64,000 bases of DNA from Tubiluchus corallicola. Its lineage: Eukaryota > Priapulida > Priapulimorpha > Priapulimorphida > Tubiluchidae. Below are positions 12,301 through 22,830 of the stretch, in pieces. The number at the start of each line of letters is the position of its first letter. Position 1 is the first letter of the stretch. Under the pieces are notes generated by a model. That model made no database searches, was not told where the DNA came from, and worked only from the letters and a program-made list of their open reading frames with translations. The DNA lies in NCBI GenBank assembly GCA_030141605.1, contig JAQGDQ010000257.1, positions 188,001 to 252,000 of the forward strand, read 5' to 3'. The position numbers were made by a program, and so were the translations under genes.

Positions 12301-15300
12301 CATTGTCTGTTTCTTGAAATGGAAAAGAGCTGAACTAAGTGAAACATTTCATTTCATTTTCATTCAGTTAAATTCAATAAATTAATTTTCATTTAAATTT
12401 GTAGCTGATTTCATTAAAATAATCTATAGAATTTTAAAATTCAAAAAGGGATTTGGAAAAATTAATTTCACAGTTTTATGAACACAAAACAGTTTCATAG
12501 TTCACGCTTCCAGTGAAAATTATTAGTGTGTCAAGCTTACACAGTTCCAGTTAGGGTTCTGTATCGATGCTTCGAAATGTATCTCATATTTTGTCATCAT
12601 TAATATTATATATTTATTCCAAAGGTCAAGGCCAACTTGATTGAAACAGGTTGACTTGAAAAGGTATTGCATATTCTGTCAACGGTCAAGGTAGCTATTA
12701 GCTTAAATGTAGTTTTATTTCATGACAGAGATAACAAGGTCAAGGTCATTATTGTTTTCAAGTGCCTTACAGTTACTGTCACAATAAAAACTGAAATTTA
12801 TTCCAGTGGTCATACCATTGCCATTACAAAGAATGCTAAATTCATTCCAAAAAACAAGATTACTGTTAAAACATTTAGGAGAATAAACACTCGTTCCAAA
12901 GGTCAAGGTCACAATCAGAGCTGTAGCTTTATTCCGAGCTCAAGCACAACAGAAATATTGCCCCTTCATCACTTTCTCTCCATTTACAGAGAAAACAAAA
13001 TTATCACTGCAGTGGTACAATGCTCTACAACGTGGACAAATCCATTTCATGGCTAATTTTATTATAAATATCGTGTTTGTGTGTTCCTGGTTGTGGCACT
13101 TTGACGACTGTCAAAGGGAAGTGTTTTTAACAACTAATTTAACGTAACGAATGTAACCTATAAGAGCTAATGCAAACTAGAGGATGTTTTAATTTTGATA
13201 TAAAATGTAAGGTTTACTAATTGTGTGTGACAGTTGATATTTTTAACAAGAAGCACATGGTGATTCACAGTTCATTTATTTTTGTATTATTCGAGCGACA
13301 GAAAGTTGCTGACCATAACAGAAAATTTTACTGCACGGCAGGGGTGAGCATCGAACATTCGACTTTGATTCGATTAGCACAGCATTTCAACATTTTTCTG
13401 TGCGCTTTTTGTCGTTAAAACATTTGAAACATCATATAGTCAGCATAATTTAGGTGTGATTTCTGTGTACAGTTTTTAAACAAAATAATTAGTGTATTTA
13501 CTGCAGAATAAAATCAAGTAATATGCATGATTTTTGTGAACCCGTTTTTTATTAGTGATTCGAACATTTATAGGAAAATCTTTAAAACTGAATCGATTTG
13601 GAATCAAAAATCTTGAAGTTCGGTTTGATTTAAGTTCGAAAGTCACAAATTAGATTTGATTTGGATTCGAAAATCTTGAAGTTTGGTTTGATCTAAGTTT
13701 GAAAGTCACAAATTAGATTTGATTTGGATTCGAAAATCTTGAAGTTCGGTTTGATTTAAGTTTGAAAGTCACAAATTAGATTTGATTTGGATTCGAAAAT
13801 CTTGAAGTTTGGTTTGATTTAAGTTTGAAAGTCACAAATTAGATTTGATTTGGATTCGAAAATCTTGAAGTTCGGTTTGATTTAAGTTTGAAAGTCACAA
13901 ATTAGATTTGATTTGGATTCGAAAATCTTGAAGTTCGGTTTGATTTAAGTTTGAAAGTCACAAATTAGATTTGATTTGGATTCGAAAATCTTGAAGTTTG
14001 GTTTGATTTAAGTTTGAAAGTCACAAATTAGATTTGATTTGAATTTGCTTTTTGGTAAAAAATGCTCACCCCTACTGAAAGGTTTTTTATTGTGATACTT
14101 ATTTCTTTCACTGCTATAGTTTCTGAAGAAACATTAACGCTAAACTCTACAGTGCATGCACTACAAACATGCTTCACACATTCATACAAACAAAGAAATA
14201 ATGCTAGACAGTTAACAGTGAAGAAATTTATTAAAAAAATGTTCATTTTAGTAACATCAAAAGCAAATAATGCAACTAGTATGAAAAAAAGTATTCGACA
14301 TAAAAGACGGTTAACTTCTGTAGTTGACTTCAACAGTTTTCATCCGAATAAAATTACAATAATCTAAATATATTTAATATGTGTGTTGGTTAAATCAGAT
14401 TGCATTACAGATTTACAGAGGAGTTCAAAACAAACACAATGTAGGTATTTTGTCATGCATCTCAAATTATCCACTTGCACTTATTGGCAAAATAAAGCAA
14501 TAGACATCATGCAGTGAATATATACATACAGTCACAGACATGCATACAAAAAGAAATCAGAAAAAACAGCATCAGATTCATCAGCCAATGATTCGTGTGT
14601 AATATCATGCTTACCTCTACAAATGCATGCATTTTACAGTTTCTACAATATCTACAAAAACCAGAAAGTCTACATCTATGGCAGACACCTATACATACCC
14701 ACAGTTCTCAGACATAAGTGCATGGAAATGAAACAGCACAAAGAAACAAACGTGCAAAGAAGAACATTGACATTTCTTACTTTCACTTCCACAGTTGCGG
14801 AGAGTCGAGCGTTCGCGAACGCCTGACCTTTTGTTCCTTGGACGAACTCCTTCTCTCTAAGAGCTTTCATGTTTTCCCTGTCTGATTCCAGCTGCATTCG
14901 TATCTGTTCCCGCCTGCGATTGACATCCACACCGGGAACTGCTTCCATGTCATCAATTCGCACATACGGCTAAAAGAGTAACAAGTCAAAGGTCAGACTC
15001 AATATTTCTACAAAGTTTTCTTTGTTTCTTGTTGTTGTTGTTGTTGCTGCTGCTGCTGTTGTAGCTGTCAACAAAAAAGAACAAATATACACAAATTAAA
15101 AGTACTGTCCATAAATCGATACAAATTTCGTTACATTCTAAGACTTCCACTTTAAAATCAACAGTTTTTGTTTAACTGTATCTTTTTCTATCTGTCTTTC
15201 ATACTTTATCAATTCCAGCTTTGCTCACCTCAGAAGTACCGCCACAGGCACACCGCGTTCTCACCCTTCTCAATAACTGTCAGACAAGTATTTCTCTTTG

Positions 15301-18300
15301 ATGTTTTTAATGAAGTTTAGGAATTTAACGTAAAAACACCGAGTTAAAACATTAACTCACAAATGACCGAGCTCTCTTACCTCTGTGCTGGCTGTGAATT
15401 AATTAGTATAAAATAATAAGACATAACAACCTTTCCACGTTGAATTCTGTTTACAGTATAATTATATATATATGACTATAAGAGTGGAGTCAATGTATCC
15501 AGGTGTATCCAGGTATTGCACTAATATATATCCACGACATGATTGATAATCTGCTGAATTTACTTGTTCAGCAAGTCAACAACAAATTTCTTTCACTAGC
15601 ACTCTACCAGCCGACGTACACTTGTTACAGGCGCAGAGGTCAATAAGCAAAGTTGTGTTTTGATAGTGGACAACATTAAAATGCACTGATGTCAATAAAA
15701 TCTCTTAATAAAAATTACAACTGTTTCACAAAAAACTCTGAATCTACATTTTTTAGCTTAATTAAAGTTTTCTTTCTACGATTAACGAGATAAAAAGTTG
15801 TATATCTTTTCAATATTCTCTTTGTTTTTCCAAAAATTTTTCAACACACTTTCTAAAGTTAATTTTCATCTACTTAGTTTATTCCATCTTTCTGCTGAAT
15901 CTTAAAAACTTTTTCTTGCCCAGTTTCTTGCAAAGATGATCAATTTAATAACCTTGGCTGGGGCGTTGACACCGGGAATACGAGCCCGGTCTCCAAGGCG
16001 ATTAACACTCCTCTTGAATCCTAGTTCTTCCTCGATGCGGGCTCGTCGGGCTTCCCTCTCTTTGTCCAGCTCCTGCTGTAACTTCATGCGCCGCAATGCA
16101 ATCTCGATGGATCTTCTCCGCTTGTTGTCATCCATGTCTGCTAGCGGAGTGCGCGGAAGATCAGTTGCCTAGAAAGAATCCACAATTTCTTTCTCAAACC
16201 CGAACCCCATCAAACGTAATACAGTCAAATGTGTTTGCATGTGGAATAACAATTTAGATACATGGAATAATTAATAAATTATTTATTTTTGAAATTGATA
16301 TGAATTACAACAAAAATATTTACCTTTAAAGAAATTAAGATAGATACAGAAATCCAACCAGTTTTCAACACGAACGTCTTCAACAAGTTATATTAGCAGA
16401 AAAGAGTCATTCAGACATTTTTGTCGGTAACATGTTTAATTCACTTCATCACAATGGAAAAACAGCAAAGAAACAACGAATTATTCCAGGCAATATTTAT
16501 TACTTATTAGAAGTCAGTTAAAAAGTTGCATGTATTACAAAAATAAACATGTGCCGATATTTAAAAATTTTTTATTAGGCTGTTAACAGCAAAAAATGAT
16601 GTGAATTATCTCAATAAAAAAATTAAATGACGTTGCAGGCGTTTAAGTTAAAGTGCAAGACAGTGCATGAGGCTGGTTCTTTACCATTTCCCTGGCAGGA
16701 TGTTTCCTAGTTATTATACTTCTTGTGGAAGTGCGGCGATTTGGCTTCTGATGTTTTGGTACAGGCCTCTCATCAATCTGCCCATCTGTGGATAATACAT
16801 ACATTTTAAAATAAACATCACCATCACTGTAAAACAAGAGAACAGCTAAACCATCACCGTAAAACAAAAGAACAGCTAAACCATCACCGTAAAACAAGAG
16901 AACAGCTAAACCATCACCGTAAAACAAAAGAACAGCTAAACCATCACCGTAAAACAAAAGAACAGCTAAACCATCACCGTAAAACAAGAGAACAGCTAAA
17001 CCATCACCGTAAAACAAAAGAACAGCTAAACCATCACCGTAAAACAAGAGAACAGCTAAACCATCACCGTAAAACAAGAGAACAGCTAAATTTCTGCAAA
17101 TGCATAACTTGCTGGCAACATATTGTTAGAATACATCACAAACAAAATATAGCCAACTCACATTAAAATAATTACAAAAATGAAGTGTGTGAACTAAATG
17201 GCAACAAAACACTAGATATTCTAATTAAGTAAAGGCTTAAGATAAGTAGAGAAAACCAAAAGTATCGTCATTAAATTTTTACCTTCAAATGGCAATTCAT
17301 TGCAGAAAAATTCATAAAACTGCCAGAGATAAGCAGTCATGCGCAGTTTGTCCGGCTCCATATTTTCAGACATCTCTTTGCCAGTCATCATTGGCATGAT
17401 GCCAAATTCTCGCTGAGCAATGCTGAATGCCATGTTTGTGTTCTTCTCAATCTCATTAGGTGACAAAGAATCAAAGTCGCTAAAGTAAATAATATCAAAT
17501 TGATTGTATTACATTTATCAGCAAACTTAAACTCAAAATAAACTATATAAAAACAAAAATGGTACAAAAACAATTATACAATTAAAATAGTGTTATAACT
17601 GCTCATACTATGGAAGGATACAGAACAACTGCTCTTCCTAATAGCACAAGATGTTGTTTTTCTTACCAATTTTATGATCTTTTACTTAAATTATCAAGTG
17701 CTTATGGACATACGATGAAAACTACAGATAAATTTGTAAGTACTAAATTAGTATCTGAATTTTTACTTGTAATGTCATTTTTATATCAATAGATGAAATA
17801 TAAAATTTAACTACAAAAACAAGTAACAAGCATACAGATTTTTATAAATACTTTTACTTTCCAAACAGTTATATTCAATGTTGCTGGATGCAGAAATGAT
17901 TTATGCACGTCATTAAAGAAATGCTAATTTTCAGTTTGTTTCTAGATTTAAATGCTTTGGCAATGACTTTATTAGGAAGTACAGATCTGGCAGTCAGCAA
18001 ATAACAGAAAAACAAGATGGCCAACTTATTATCAATTTTTGGCAACCCTCGCAAATCCTTGAGCTTCAAATATTAAGGTTTAGCCTGCACACTTTTCATT
18101 AGTCAGTAAGAGTGAAGGTAGTACAGCAAAAACCGAGCAAACTATTCTTCGTTGAACTGTAACACAGCTATAGGTAGATTGAATATATGACCCAAATGTT
18201 ACAAGCTATAATGCGTACGCAAAACTAACATACATCAAATCTGGCCTATATCGGTGTATGGTAGCACACAAAGCTAGACCGTTTCTCCACGATGTAGTCA

Positions 18301-21300
18301 TGTTTTCTATAGTAATGCCTCTGTATCCACTCACTTGCTCTTGACACCAGTCAAATAATTTGTTAACCTGTCAAAAGAAAAGTATTTGTTTACTCAGCAA
18401 AAAAACAGTGAATTATACTACAATAGCATAAATAACATAATTCCACTATAAACTATAGTGTGTTAGTGAAATTATTACCTCAGACATAAGGCTGGTCAAG
18501 ACATAAAGATAAAAGATAAAGAAATTTTGCTAAAGTCACATAATGCGTTTGTCACTGTGGTAACCAGACGCTCTTGCTAACAAATTTAGAAATTATATAC
18601 ACGTAATGCCAAGTTTTCACAACAATTGAGTCTCTTTTGAAGAAAAAATATTTATTAATGGCAAAATTATTTAGCTGTATTCAAAATCAGTTTTTCTACC
18701 TGCTCTTCAGTTGTGGTTTTCATTTTCCGTGGTGGCGTTTCCAGCGCTATAATCTCGTCTTTATAGTTGACGTCACCAGAATCATATAAGCTGCGAGCTT
18801 GATTACCACTGACAGCCTGAATCAAAAATATGCAAATTTCTAAGTGTGACTTACCCAAGATCTGACCAGTTGCACCACATTTACACCTTTCTTAAAAACA
18901 TTTTCTATCGATAAGAAATTTCTTTTAACATACAAAGCTTAAAAAGCTGGAGTAGTAGCAATTATAACACACATTTCAAAATGCATAAAATAAATATTTA
19001 TAATGATTATGTTTGATAAAATATATCCAACTTCTTACATTGTAAAAAACTTCTTATATGAAAGCTACAATGCTGCTCGTAAAGAATGTAAAAAAATAAG
19101 TCTGAATAAATTATGAAACTTAAAAGCATACATGCTGATTGAAGTTTATATATCTGGTTTGTGGATCTAAACTGTATGAGTTGAAATTTTGTTGCAAATT
19201 TTCCGGCTTAGTTTGTGCCAAAAGTCGATAGGAAGCTTCCCGTAAAGCAAGAACTTGAAGAGGTGTAAGCTTTCCAGATGACCACTGTTGCACCATCCAA
19301 CAAGCGTCAAAAACACCAAGAAAACCTCTTGCAATACCCGTTCCCAATGGCCAAAAAGGCTGAAAAAACAAACAGTTCATAACAAAACAAAAATTACCAA
19401 GATTAATATGCAACAAAAAATTACTTTAGTGATGTGTCGGTGATCACAAATTCTTGGTCGGGATGTGAAATAACATAATTGGATCAGTAATGATCACCGT
19501 AAATCACTGCAAACTGGTAAAATGATATCACTTCAAATAATTCTCATGAAGAATATCAAATGAAATCTCTCATGAAATATTGCACATCTCATTTTTGCTT
19601 ATGCAAATATTTGTTTTAAGTTAAACTTTCTAAATAGTTTTACAATTTGGATTAGTAGAATAGATACTAAATTCATAGGGATATGGGATCCCATTTTGTC
19701 ATGGGATATTTGTGAAAATTTAATTAGGACATTTTGCTGAATTTCTTTATGACAGCAACAACAACTGAAACAGAAACTAACAATATCAAAATAAAGACAA
19801 AAAAGTCATCCATGTTTTCAGAAACAGAAGCCAAAATGCAAACAGTTGAAGCGCGATAAAATAAGTAGTCCTCTGTAATGTCGTACACAAACACAACTTT
19901 AGCACAATAATAGCTAAACTAGTCAAAATACCTCTACTAAACTGTCGCCCACTAGAGCCATCAATAATTTATGACCTCTTCTTTCCATAGCTCTTGCCGC
20001 ATGCTCAGCTTGGTACATGGATGTAAAGTCAAACATTGCCACGTCTGGTTGACCATAGTGATTCATGGCGAAATCTTGATGGGGCAACTGATAGTTTGTG
20101 GCAAAGGCAGACGCCTCTTGGGCATATTCCATCAGCGCCTCTTGGTTAACGTTTTCTCGGGACAGCAATGCTTCCGTTTCAGAAAAGTCCTTTAATAAAC
20201 GATAATGTAAATTAAATAACTGCACCAGTGTTCATTAGAAATACCGGTGGAGTAAATGAAAAGCTACTGCGACCAAATAATGTACAAAATTTTGCAACTA
20301 TAATCAGGGTTCCAGCAGAATTTTAAAATAACTTTCCATGATTTTCCCGAACCAAATATTGATTTTCCAGGACCAAGATAAGCAGAAATTGCATTACCAG
20401 TATACATATTCAAACATTTTTGTGTATGGACAGTCACACTGATACATAATGTGTCGGCCAATCATTATTTTTGGAACAGAAATCAAAACTGGGAGGCTGC
20501 CATAGCAAAATTTTACTCGAACATGAATCACTGAAAAATAAATTTAGAAAAATGTCGGTGATTATTTTTGCAACCCTTTCCCTGACTTTTCGTCCCATTC
20601 TCATAATTTTCCCTGACTTTTTACCACATTATCTTTTTCCCTATCATTTATAATAAAATGATAAACTATACACACAAAAATACTGGGATCCCTAACAGTT
20701 TAGACAATCGACAAGTTATTAGGCGTACGTAACTTCTGACTAGACAAACCTTAAGGATAACGCCTCTCTCAATAAGACTCTGCTTCTTAGCAGTCATGAC
20801 GAAATAGTGAGTATCATCCTTGTAGTAGACAATATTTTCCAGATCAATCCCTGTTTCCAGTTTCATGTCAGTAAAGAATTTCTGATTAAATATGAAAGCC
20901 ACACCTGAAGTGAACAGAAAGCCATTAGCATCATTTGACGTTTCCAAGTGTTGAGACCGTATTTTTACACATTAATCCATAATCACGTGACTGCACTATA
21001 GTATATTTACATTGAACAGCTAAGGAACTTAGTAATTTCATAATCTTGTGTTGACATAAAATAGCATAAATGTACCATAAACAAGTAATTTAATAGAGCT
21101 GGCATTAAAAATCACAGAAAAAGTTGCTTGCAGATTTATACACAAAATTTTAATTTTACCATTACTCAACATGCTTTTAATTTGTTGGAGTTCCTACCAT
21201 CAATTTCATATGTATTAGTCTAAAATAAACCTAAAATTCCTCCTAGATACTCCTGCGAACTCTCTCTCTGGAAAGTTCCTCCTGGATAATGCCTAAGTCT

Positions 21301-22830
21301 TAGTTTTTGTTGACTTTAAACATATCCACACACAGGGTATAGAAAGCTAAAAGACATGCACATGTTAAACTTTTACAGCTTCTTTATGATATTCAAGTTA
21401 TGACATGGCACTGTGCAGATAAATTATTAGTGTTTGCTGCTTAGCGCTCAGCTTTTATTACTGGTTTAATCAATATACTACACTGTAAATGTTTATTAAT
21501 CCTGCCGTTGGTTACAGTGCCACAAATGTAAATTATAAGTAAACAACTGACTGGTGTGAATTTGTTTATAAGTTTCCGCTTCGTATACGACTTGGATGAC
21601 AAGTCTAGCGCTAACCAAGTGATAATTATACCCGAGATTTCCTCCACGATGTTTTCATCATGAGTCAGGCGATTGACAAAGTTAGCAGTTATGGCAATGG
21701 CGAGCTTTCCTCGAAACTCCTTCCTCTGAAAACCTAACAAACAAAAAAGGCGACATGGTTATTACCACATACATCCACTGAAGGATGGCTTGACTAGTTG
21801 ACCTTCTTGGTCTTTCGCCATCCTATTTCCATTGTGATAATTAAATACATTTACTTGCCTCAGTTATATCATGAATATGGAAATAAATGCACGTTTTGAA
21901 TTGAATATAATTTGAATTAAATTGAATTTGAACTGATGGCGGAAATTCAAATTTATGAATTGGGATTCAAATTGTTATTCTAAGCAAAACAATTTTTCAA
22001 ATAAAGCAAAAAAAAACAGATGCTAAATACCAACAGGATTCAGAATGATAATATAAGATCTGACATGTAGGATTACGTATACGTAGATAAAAAAAGATTC
22101 ACGTACCACCAAGTGTGTTTCGTTTACCATCTGCACCAAATATCGCATCAAACTGGTAGTCATTAACAGGATGATCTTTTGGAGAAACCTGTGCCCTCCA
22201 CCCGACTTTGTCAGACTGATCCTCTGGTGGTTCTATCAAACTTACGTACTCGGTATTTTCGTGAAACTCCACACCGACTAGTAGCGCCACCTTCAGCAGA
22301 ATGCACTGCAGTTGACGAATGCTTATGTGGTCTATAGAACCGGCACAGAACTTTCCGTAAAACTTTTTAGCACCGAGAGCTTTTAAGTCATGTATCACAT
22401 AAGGCCACAGATGAAGGACATTGTTCCGAGAGAATCTGTCACGTTTTTCAACAACAACAACCTTAGCACCGAGTAACATCAATTCAATGGCGGCTCGTAA
22501 ACCGCATGGTCCTCCGCCGATTATCAAAACGCGAGTATTTGAACATGCTTTGTTCTTTTTGTAATCCCTGTGACTTGCCCTCTTGTCTAGTTTACTCCAA
22601 AGACTTTCTGCTTTCCAGGAGCGTAGCCGGGAACGAAGATGGTGGTAGAAGTTGCGGTCTTCCTTGGGGTCAAGTTGCAAAATATTGCACAATTGTTTGA
22701 ACGTAGAAACGATAGATTTGAAAGTTGGCGCTTGAACAAACTGGTCAAAGATGCGCATCGCAAGTGCCAGTTGCTGAGAATCAATGCCAATTGAACCACT
22801 TGGTGAGCGACGGGGTGGCTTTAGAGACAT
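579..22830 (-). CDS. MICAL: F-actin monooxygenase MICAL, 21 coding exons, C-terminus beyond left edge
   Basis: MICAL is a cytosolic flavoprotein that uses FAD and NADPH to oxidise actin methionines and so disassembles filaments downstream of semaphorin/plexin. I assembled exons by reading frame and splice sites: 22107-22830, 21632-21733, 20750-20904, 19932-20189, 19132-19359, 18700-18816, 18234-18367, 17283-17479, 16685-16785, 15953-16168, 14781-14969, 11286-11471, 10262-10445, 9509-9646, 9205-9385, 8518-8657, 8169-8361, 4435-7182, 2787-3391, 1398-1526, 579-685. Phases agree at every junction and total exactly 2344 codons. All introns are GT-AG except the one after 9509, which is GC-AG. The start is the ATG at 22830; an acceptor-like TTTGTTTTAG lies about 20 bases upstream, so a 5' UTR intron is likely. 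Domain order monooxygenase-CH-LIM is diagnostic. The C-terminal bMERB domain is not in the window. MICAL-like proteins lack the monooxygenase, so they are excluded. Confidence 0.95.
892..1343. mobile_element. Short hAT-like transposon with 8-bp target duplication
   Basis: The ends are CAGGGCTG and CAGCCCTG, inverted repeats of hAT type. They are flanked on both sides by the identical 8-mer GCTGTAGA (884-891 and 1344-1351), the expected hAT target-site duplication. The interior is made of degenerate copies of a GGAGTCGG/AGAGTCGG motif, so its open frame on the minus strand is not a gene. At 452 bp with no transposase it is non-autonomous. It sits in the intron between MICAL exons 20 and 21. 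Confidence 0.85.
2002..2727. mobile_element. Tigger/pogo-like non-autonomous element with TA duplication
   Basis: The left end CAGTAGGTGC and the right end GCGCCTACTG are imperfect inverted repeats. TA stands immediately outside both ends (2000-2001 and 2728-2729), as in Tc1/mariner/pogo insertions, and ends starting CAGT are common in the pogo/Tigger group. The interior has no transposase frame. The element lies in the intron between MICAL exons 19 and 20. Confidence 0.65.
3487..4125. mobile_element. MITE, family A copy 1 (in MICAL intron)
   Basis: The terminal inverted repeats extend about 37 bp: the left end starts TGTGTTCTTGCATAGCAAAA and the right end is its imperfect reverse complement, ending GCAAGCACACA. 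A second copy in opposite orientation lies at 54031-54694. The open frame at 3624 inside it has a partly similar counterpart in the other copy, but this reflects shared DNA, not a proven gene. Target duplication may be TA. The element fills most of the intron between MICAL exons 18 and 19. Confidence 0.8.
4435..9385 (-). CDS. MICAL: MICAL exons 15-18: acidic linkers and a 2748-bp giant exon
   Basis: Exons 15 (9205-9385), 16 (8518-8657) and 17 (8169-8361) encode acidic, Ser-rich segments, including [12 protein letters not shown] and DDDNDVV, and a helix ending RKRRER. Exon 18 (4435-7182) alone gives about 916 residues rich in Asp, Glu, Ser, Thr and Val, with no recognisable fold and weak internal repeats (for example three blocks around [36 protein letters not shown] and [17 protein letters not shown]). 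Long disordered linkers before the tail are known in MICAL3 and Drosophila Mical. The open frame reads 8 bases beyond 4435 to a TAA, but GTAAGC at 4434 is a good donor and the next exon joins in phase. Confidence 0.87.
7183..8168. other. MICAL intron 17, no feature seen
   Basis: This intron separates exon 17 from the giant exon 18. It is AT-rich and I found no clear inverted repeats, tandem repeats or coding signal. Confidence 0.5.
9509..10445 (-). CDS. MICAL: MICAL exons 13-14: LIM zinc-binding domain
   Basis: Exon 13 (10262-10445) starts [20 protein letters not shown] and supplies the first zinc site (Cys-x2-Cys, then His and Cys in [12 protein letters not shown]) and the start of the second. 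Exon 14 (9509-9646) completes it with HFYCKIHVG. The LIM domain covers residues about 882-936. All expected ligands are visible. LIM domains of MICALs serve in protein contacts and autoinhibition. The intron after exon 14 must use a GC donor (GCAAGT) because the nearby GTGTAA donor would shift the frame into a stop in exon 15. Confidence 0.93.
10692..11177. mobile_element. Degenerate Tigger-like element
   Basis: The left end CAGTAAACTCCGCATAACTC is preceded by TA and resembles pogo/Tigger termini. The interior repeats forms of TTTGAGTTAGGC, and near 11130-11177 similar sequence recurs (GGGTTAGGCAAAATTTTGAG), but the right terminus is decayed and its exact position is uncertain. It lies in the intron between MICAL exons 12 and 13. 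Confidence 0.45.
11286..16785 (-). CDS. MICAL: MICAL exons 9-12: basic and coiled-coil-like linker
   Basis: Four exons (16685-16785, 15953-16168, 14781-14969, 11286-11471; residues about 639-869) link the CH and LIM domains. Exon 9 is strongly basic. Exon 10 is rich in alternating Lys/Arg/Glu ([19 protein letters not shown]) and predicts a helix. Exons 11-12 continue charged helix-like sequence. No catalytic motif is visible, which fits the linker role. Exon 9 is preceded by a 30-bp minisatellite, and the exon 11-12 intron (11472-14780) is 3.3 kb because it holds two transposons. Confidence 0.88.
11664..12141. mobile_element. hAT-like non-autonomous transposon with perfect 8-bp target duplication
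   Basis: The ends are CAGGGGTGTGCAAATT and AATTTACACACCCCTG, which match as inverted repeats at 15 of 16 positions. The 8-mer GTTTAATG flanks both ends exactly (11656-11663 and 12142-12149). Subterminal GCGGCCCG and GGCCCGGC clusters are typical of some hAT families and stand out against the AT-rich surroundings. At 478 bp it has no transposase. It lies in the intron between MICAL exons 11 and 12. Confidence 0.92.
12600..12920. repeat. Diverged repeats with an AGGTCAAGGTCA core
   Basis: Near-copies of TTCCAAAGGTCAAGG appear around 12618, 12682, 12735 and 12895 with irregular spacing. They are probably decayed tandem copies. TCAAGGTCA also matches an orphan nuclear receptor half-site, which is likely coincidental. 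Confidence 0.4.
13339..14074. mobile_element. hAT-like element carrying an internal 63-bp tandem array
   Basis: The left end CAGGGGTGAGCA and the right end TGCTCACCCCTA are inverted repeats. Outside them lie CTGCACGG (13331-13338) and CTGAAAGG (14075-14082), a decayed 8-bp duplication matching at 6 of 8 positions. The right interior is a tandem array (see 13600-14045). No transposase frame is visible. It shares the CAGGGGTG terminus with the element at 11664, in the same MICAL intron. Confidence 0.82.
13600..14045. repeat. 63-bp tandem repeat, about 7 copies
   Basis: The unit contains ATCTTGAAGTTTGGTTTGAT followed by CACAAATTAGATTTGATTTG. Copies differ by few substitutions (mostly C/T at GTTCGG versus GTTTGG). 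The array lies wholly inside the hAT-like element and grows into its right end. Confidence 0.9.
14970..15952. other. MICAL intron 10, with a short GTT/GCT microsatellite
   Basis: The intron between exons 10 and 11. At about 15028-15062 there is a short run of GTT then GCT triplets. Nothing else is recognised. Confidence 0.5.
16820..17090. repeat. 30-bp minisatellite, 9 copies, in MICAL intron 8
   Basis: The unit reads CCATCACCGTAAAACAAGAG then AACAGCTAAA, with an A/G variant near the middle that differs between copies. Because 30 is a multiple of three, the minus strand is open throughout and would read decapeptides of the type [10 protein letters not shown]. That frame continues without a stop into MICAL exon 9. 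The normal exon 9 acceptor (TTATCCACAG, ending 16786) excludes it from the standard transcript. Confidence 0.92.
17283..18816 (-). CDS. MICAL: MICAL exons 6-8: linker and calponin-homology domain
   Basis: Exon 6 (18700-18816) is the linker after the monooxygenase domain, with [12 protein letters not shown] matching the NQVRDLYD stretch of vertebrate MICALs. Exons 7 (18234-18367) and 8 (17283-17479) encode a single type-2 CH domain, residues about 529-638. Visible CH hallmarks are [15 protein letters not shown], the core [23 protein letters not shown] and a C-terminal helix containing [11 protein letters not shown]. The exon 7/8 junction splits an Ile codon in phase 2. MICAL CH domains assist positioning of the enzyme but bind actin weakly alone (family knowledge). 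Confidence 0.93.
19132..22830 (-). CDS. MICAL: MICAL exons 1-5: FAD monooxygenase domain (residues about 1-489)
   Basis: This block encodes the catalytic domain. The FAD dinucleotide-binding GxGxxG motif reads GGGPCG at residues 105-110, inside [17 protein letters not shown]. Exon 1 also has the [19 protein letters not shown] stretch typical of MICALs. Exon 2 carries [14 protein letters not shown], exon 3 [20 protein letters not shown], and the exon 4/5 junction reads LVGDSLVE then [13 protein letters not shown], the flavin-binding GD motif of this monooxygenase class. These match the vertebrate MICAL1 order closely, and I see no disrupted catalytic motif, so the domain looks functional. Introns are short (about 0.4-0.9 kb) compared with those in the tail half. 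Confidence 0.95.
19583..19790. repeat. Dispersed repeat, copy 1
   Basis: This stretch, containing CATCTCATTTTTGCTTATGC and ending CTGAAACAGAAACTAACAAT, matches 24390-24630 in direct orientation with scattered changes. It lies in MICAL intron 4. No terminal repeats were identified, so the element class is unknown. Confidence 0.75.
20305..20645. mobile_element. Dispersed element family B, copy 1
   Basis: It begins CAGGGTTCCAGCAGAATTTT and has pyrimidine-rich TTTCCCTGACTTTT blocks toward the right. The reverse complement of 40840-41165 matches it over most of its length, including ATAAGCAGAAATT, CATATTCAAACATTTTTGTG and GGAACAGAAATC. The CAGGG start suggests a hAT-like non-autonomous element, but I did not find a clean target duplication. 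It sits in MICAL intron 3. Confidence 0.7.

Noticed and set aside
12618-12910. Cluster of nuclear receptor half-sites (TCAAGGTCA)
   Set aside because: The copies look like a decayed tandem repeat within a MICAL intron, so no regulatory role is supported.
14028-14367. Overlapping 101-residue open frames on both strands
   Set aside because: They straddle the right end of a hAT-like element and intron sequence, with no family match and no splice support.
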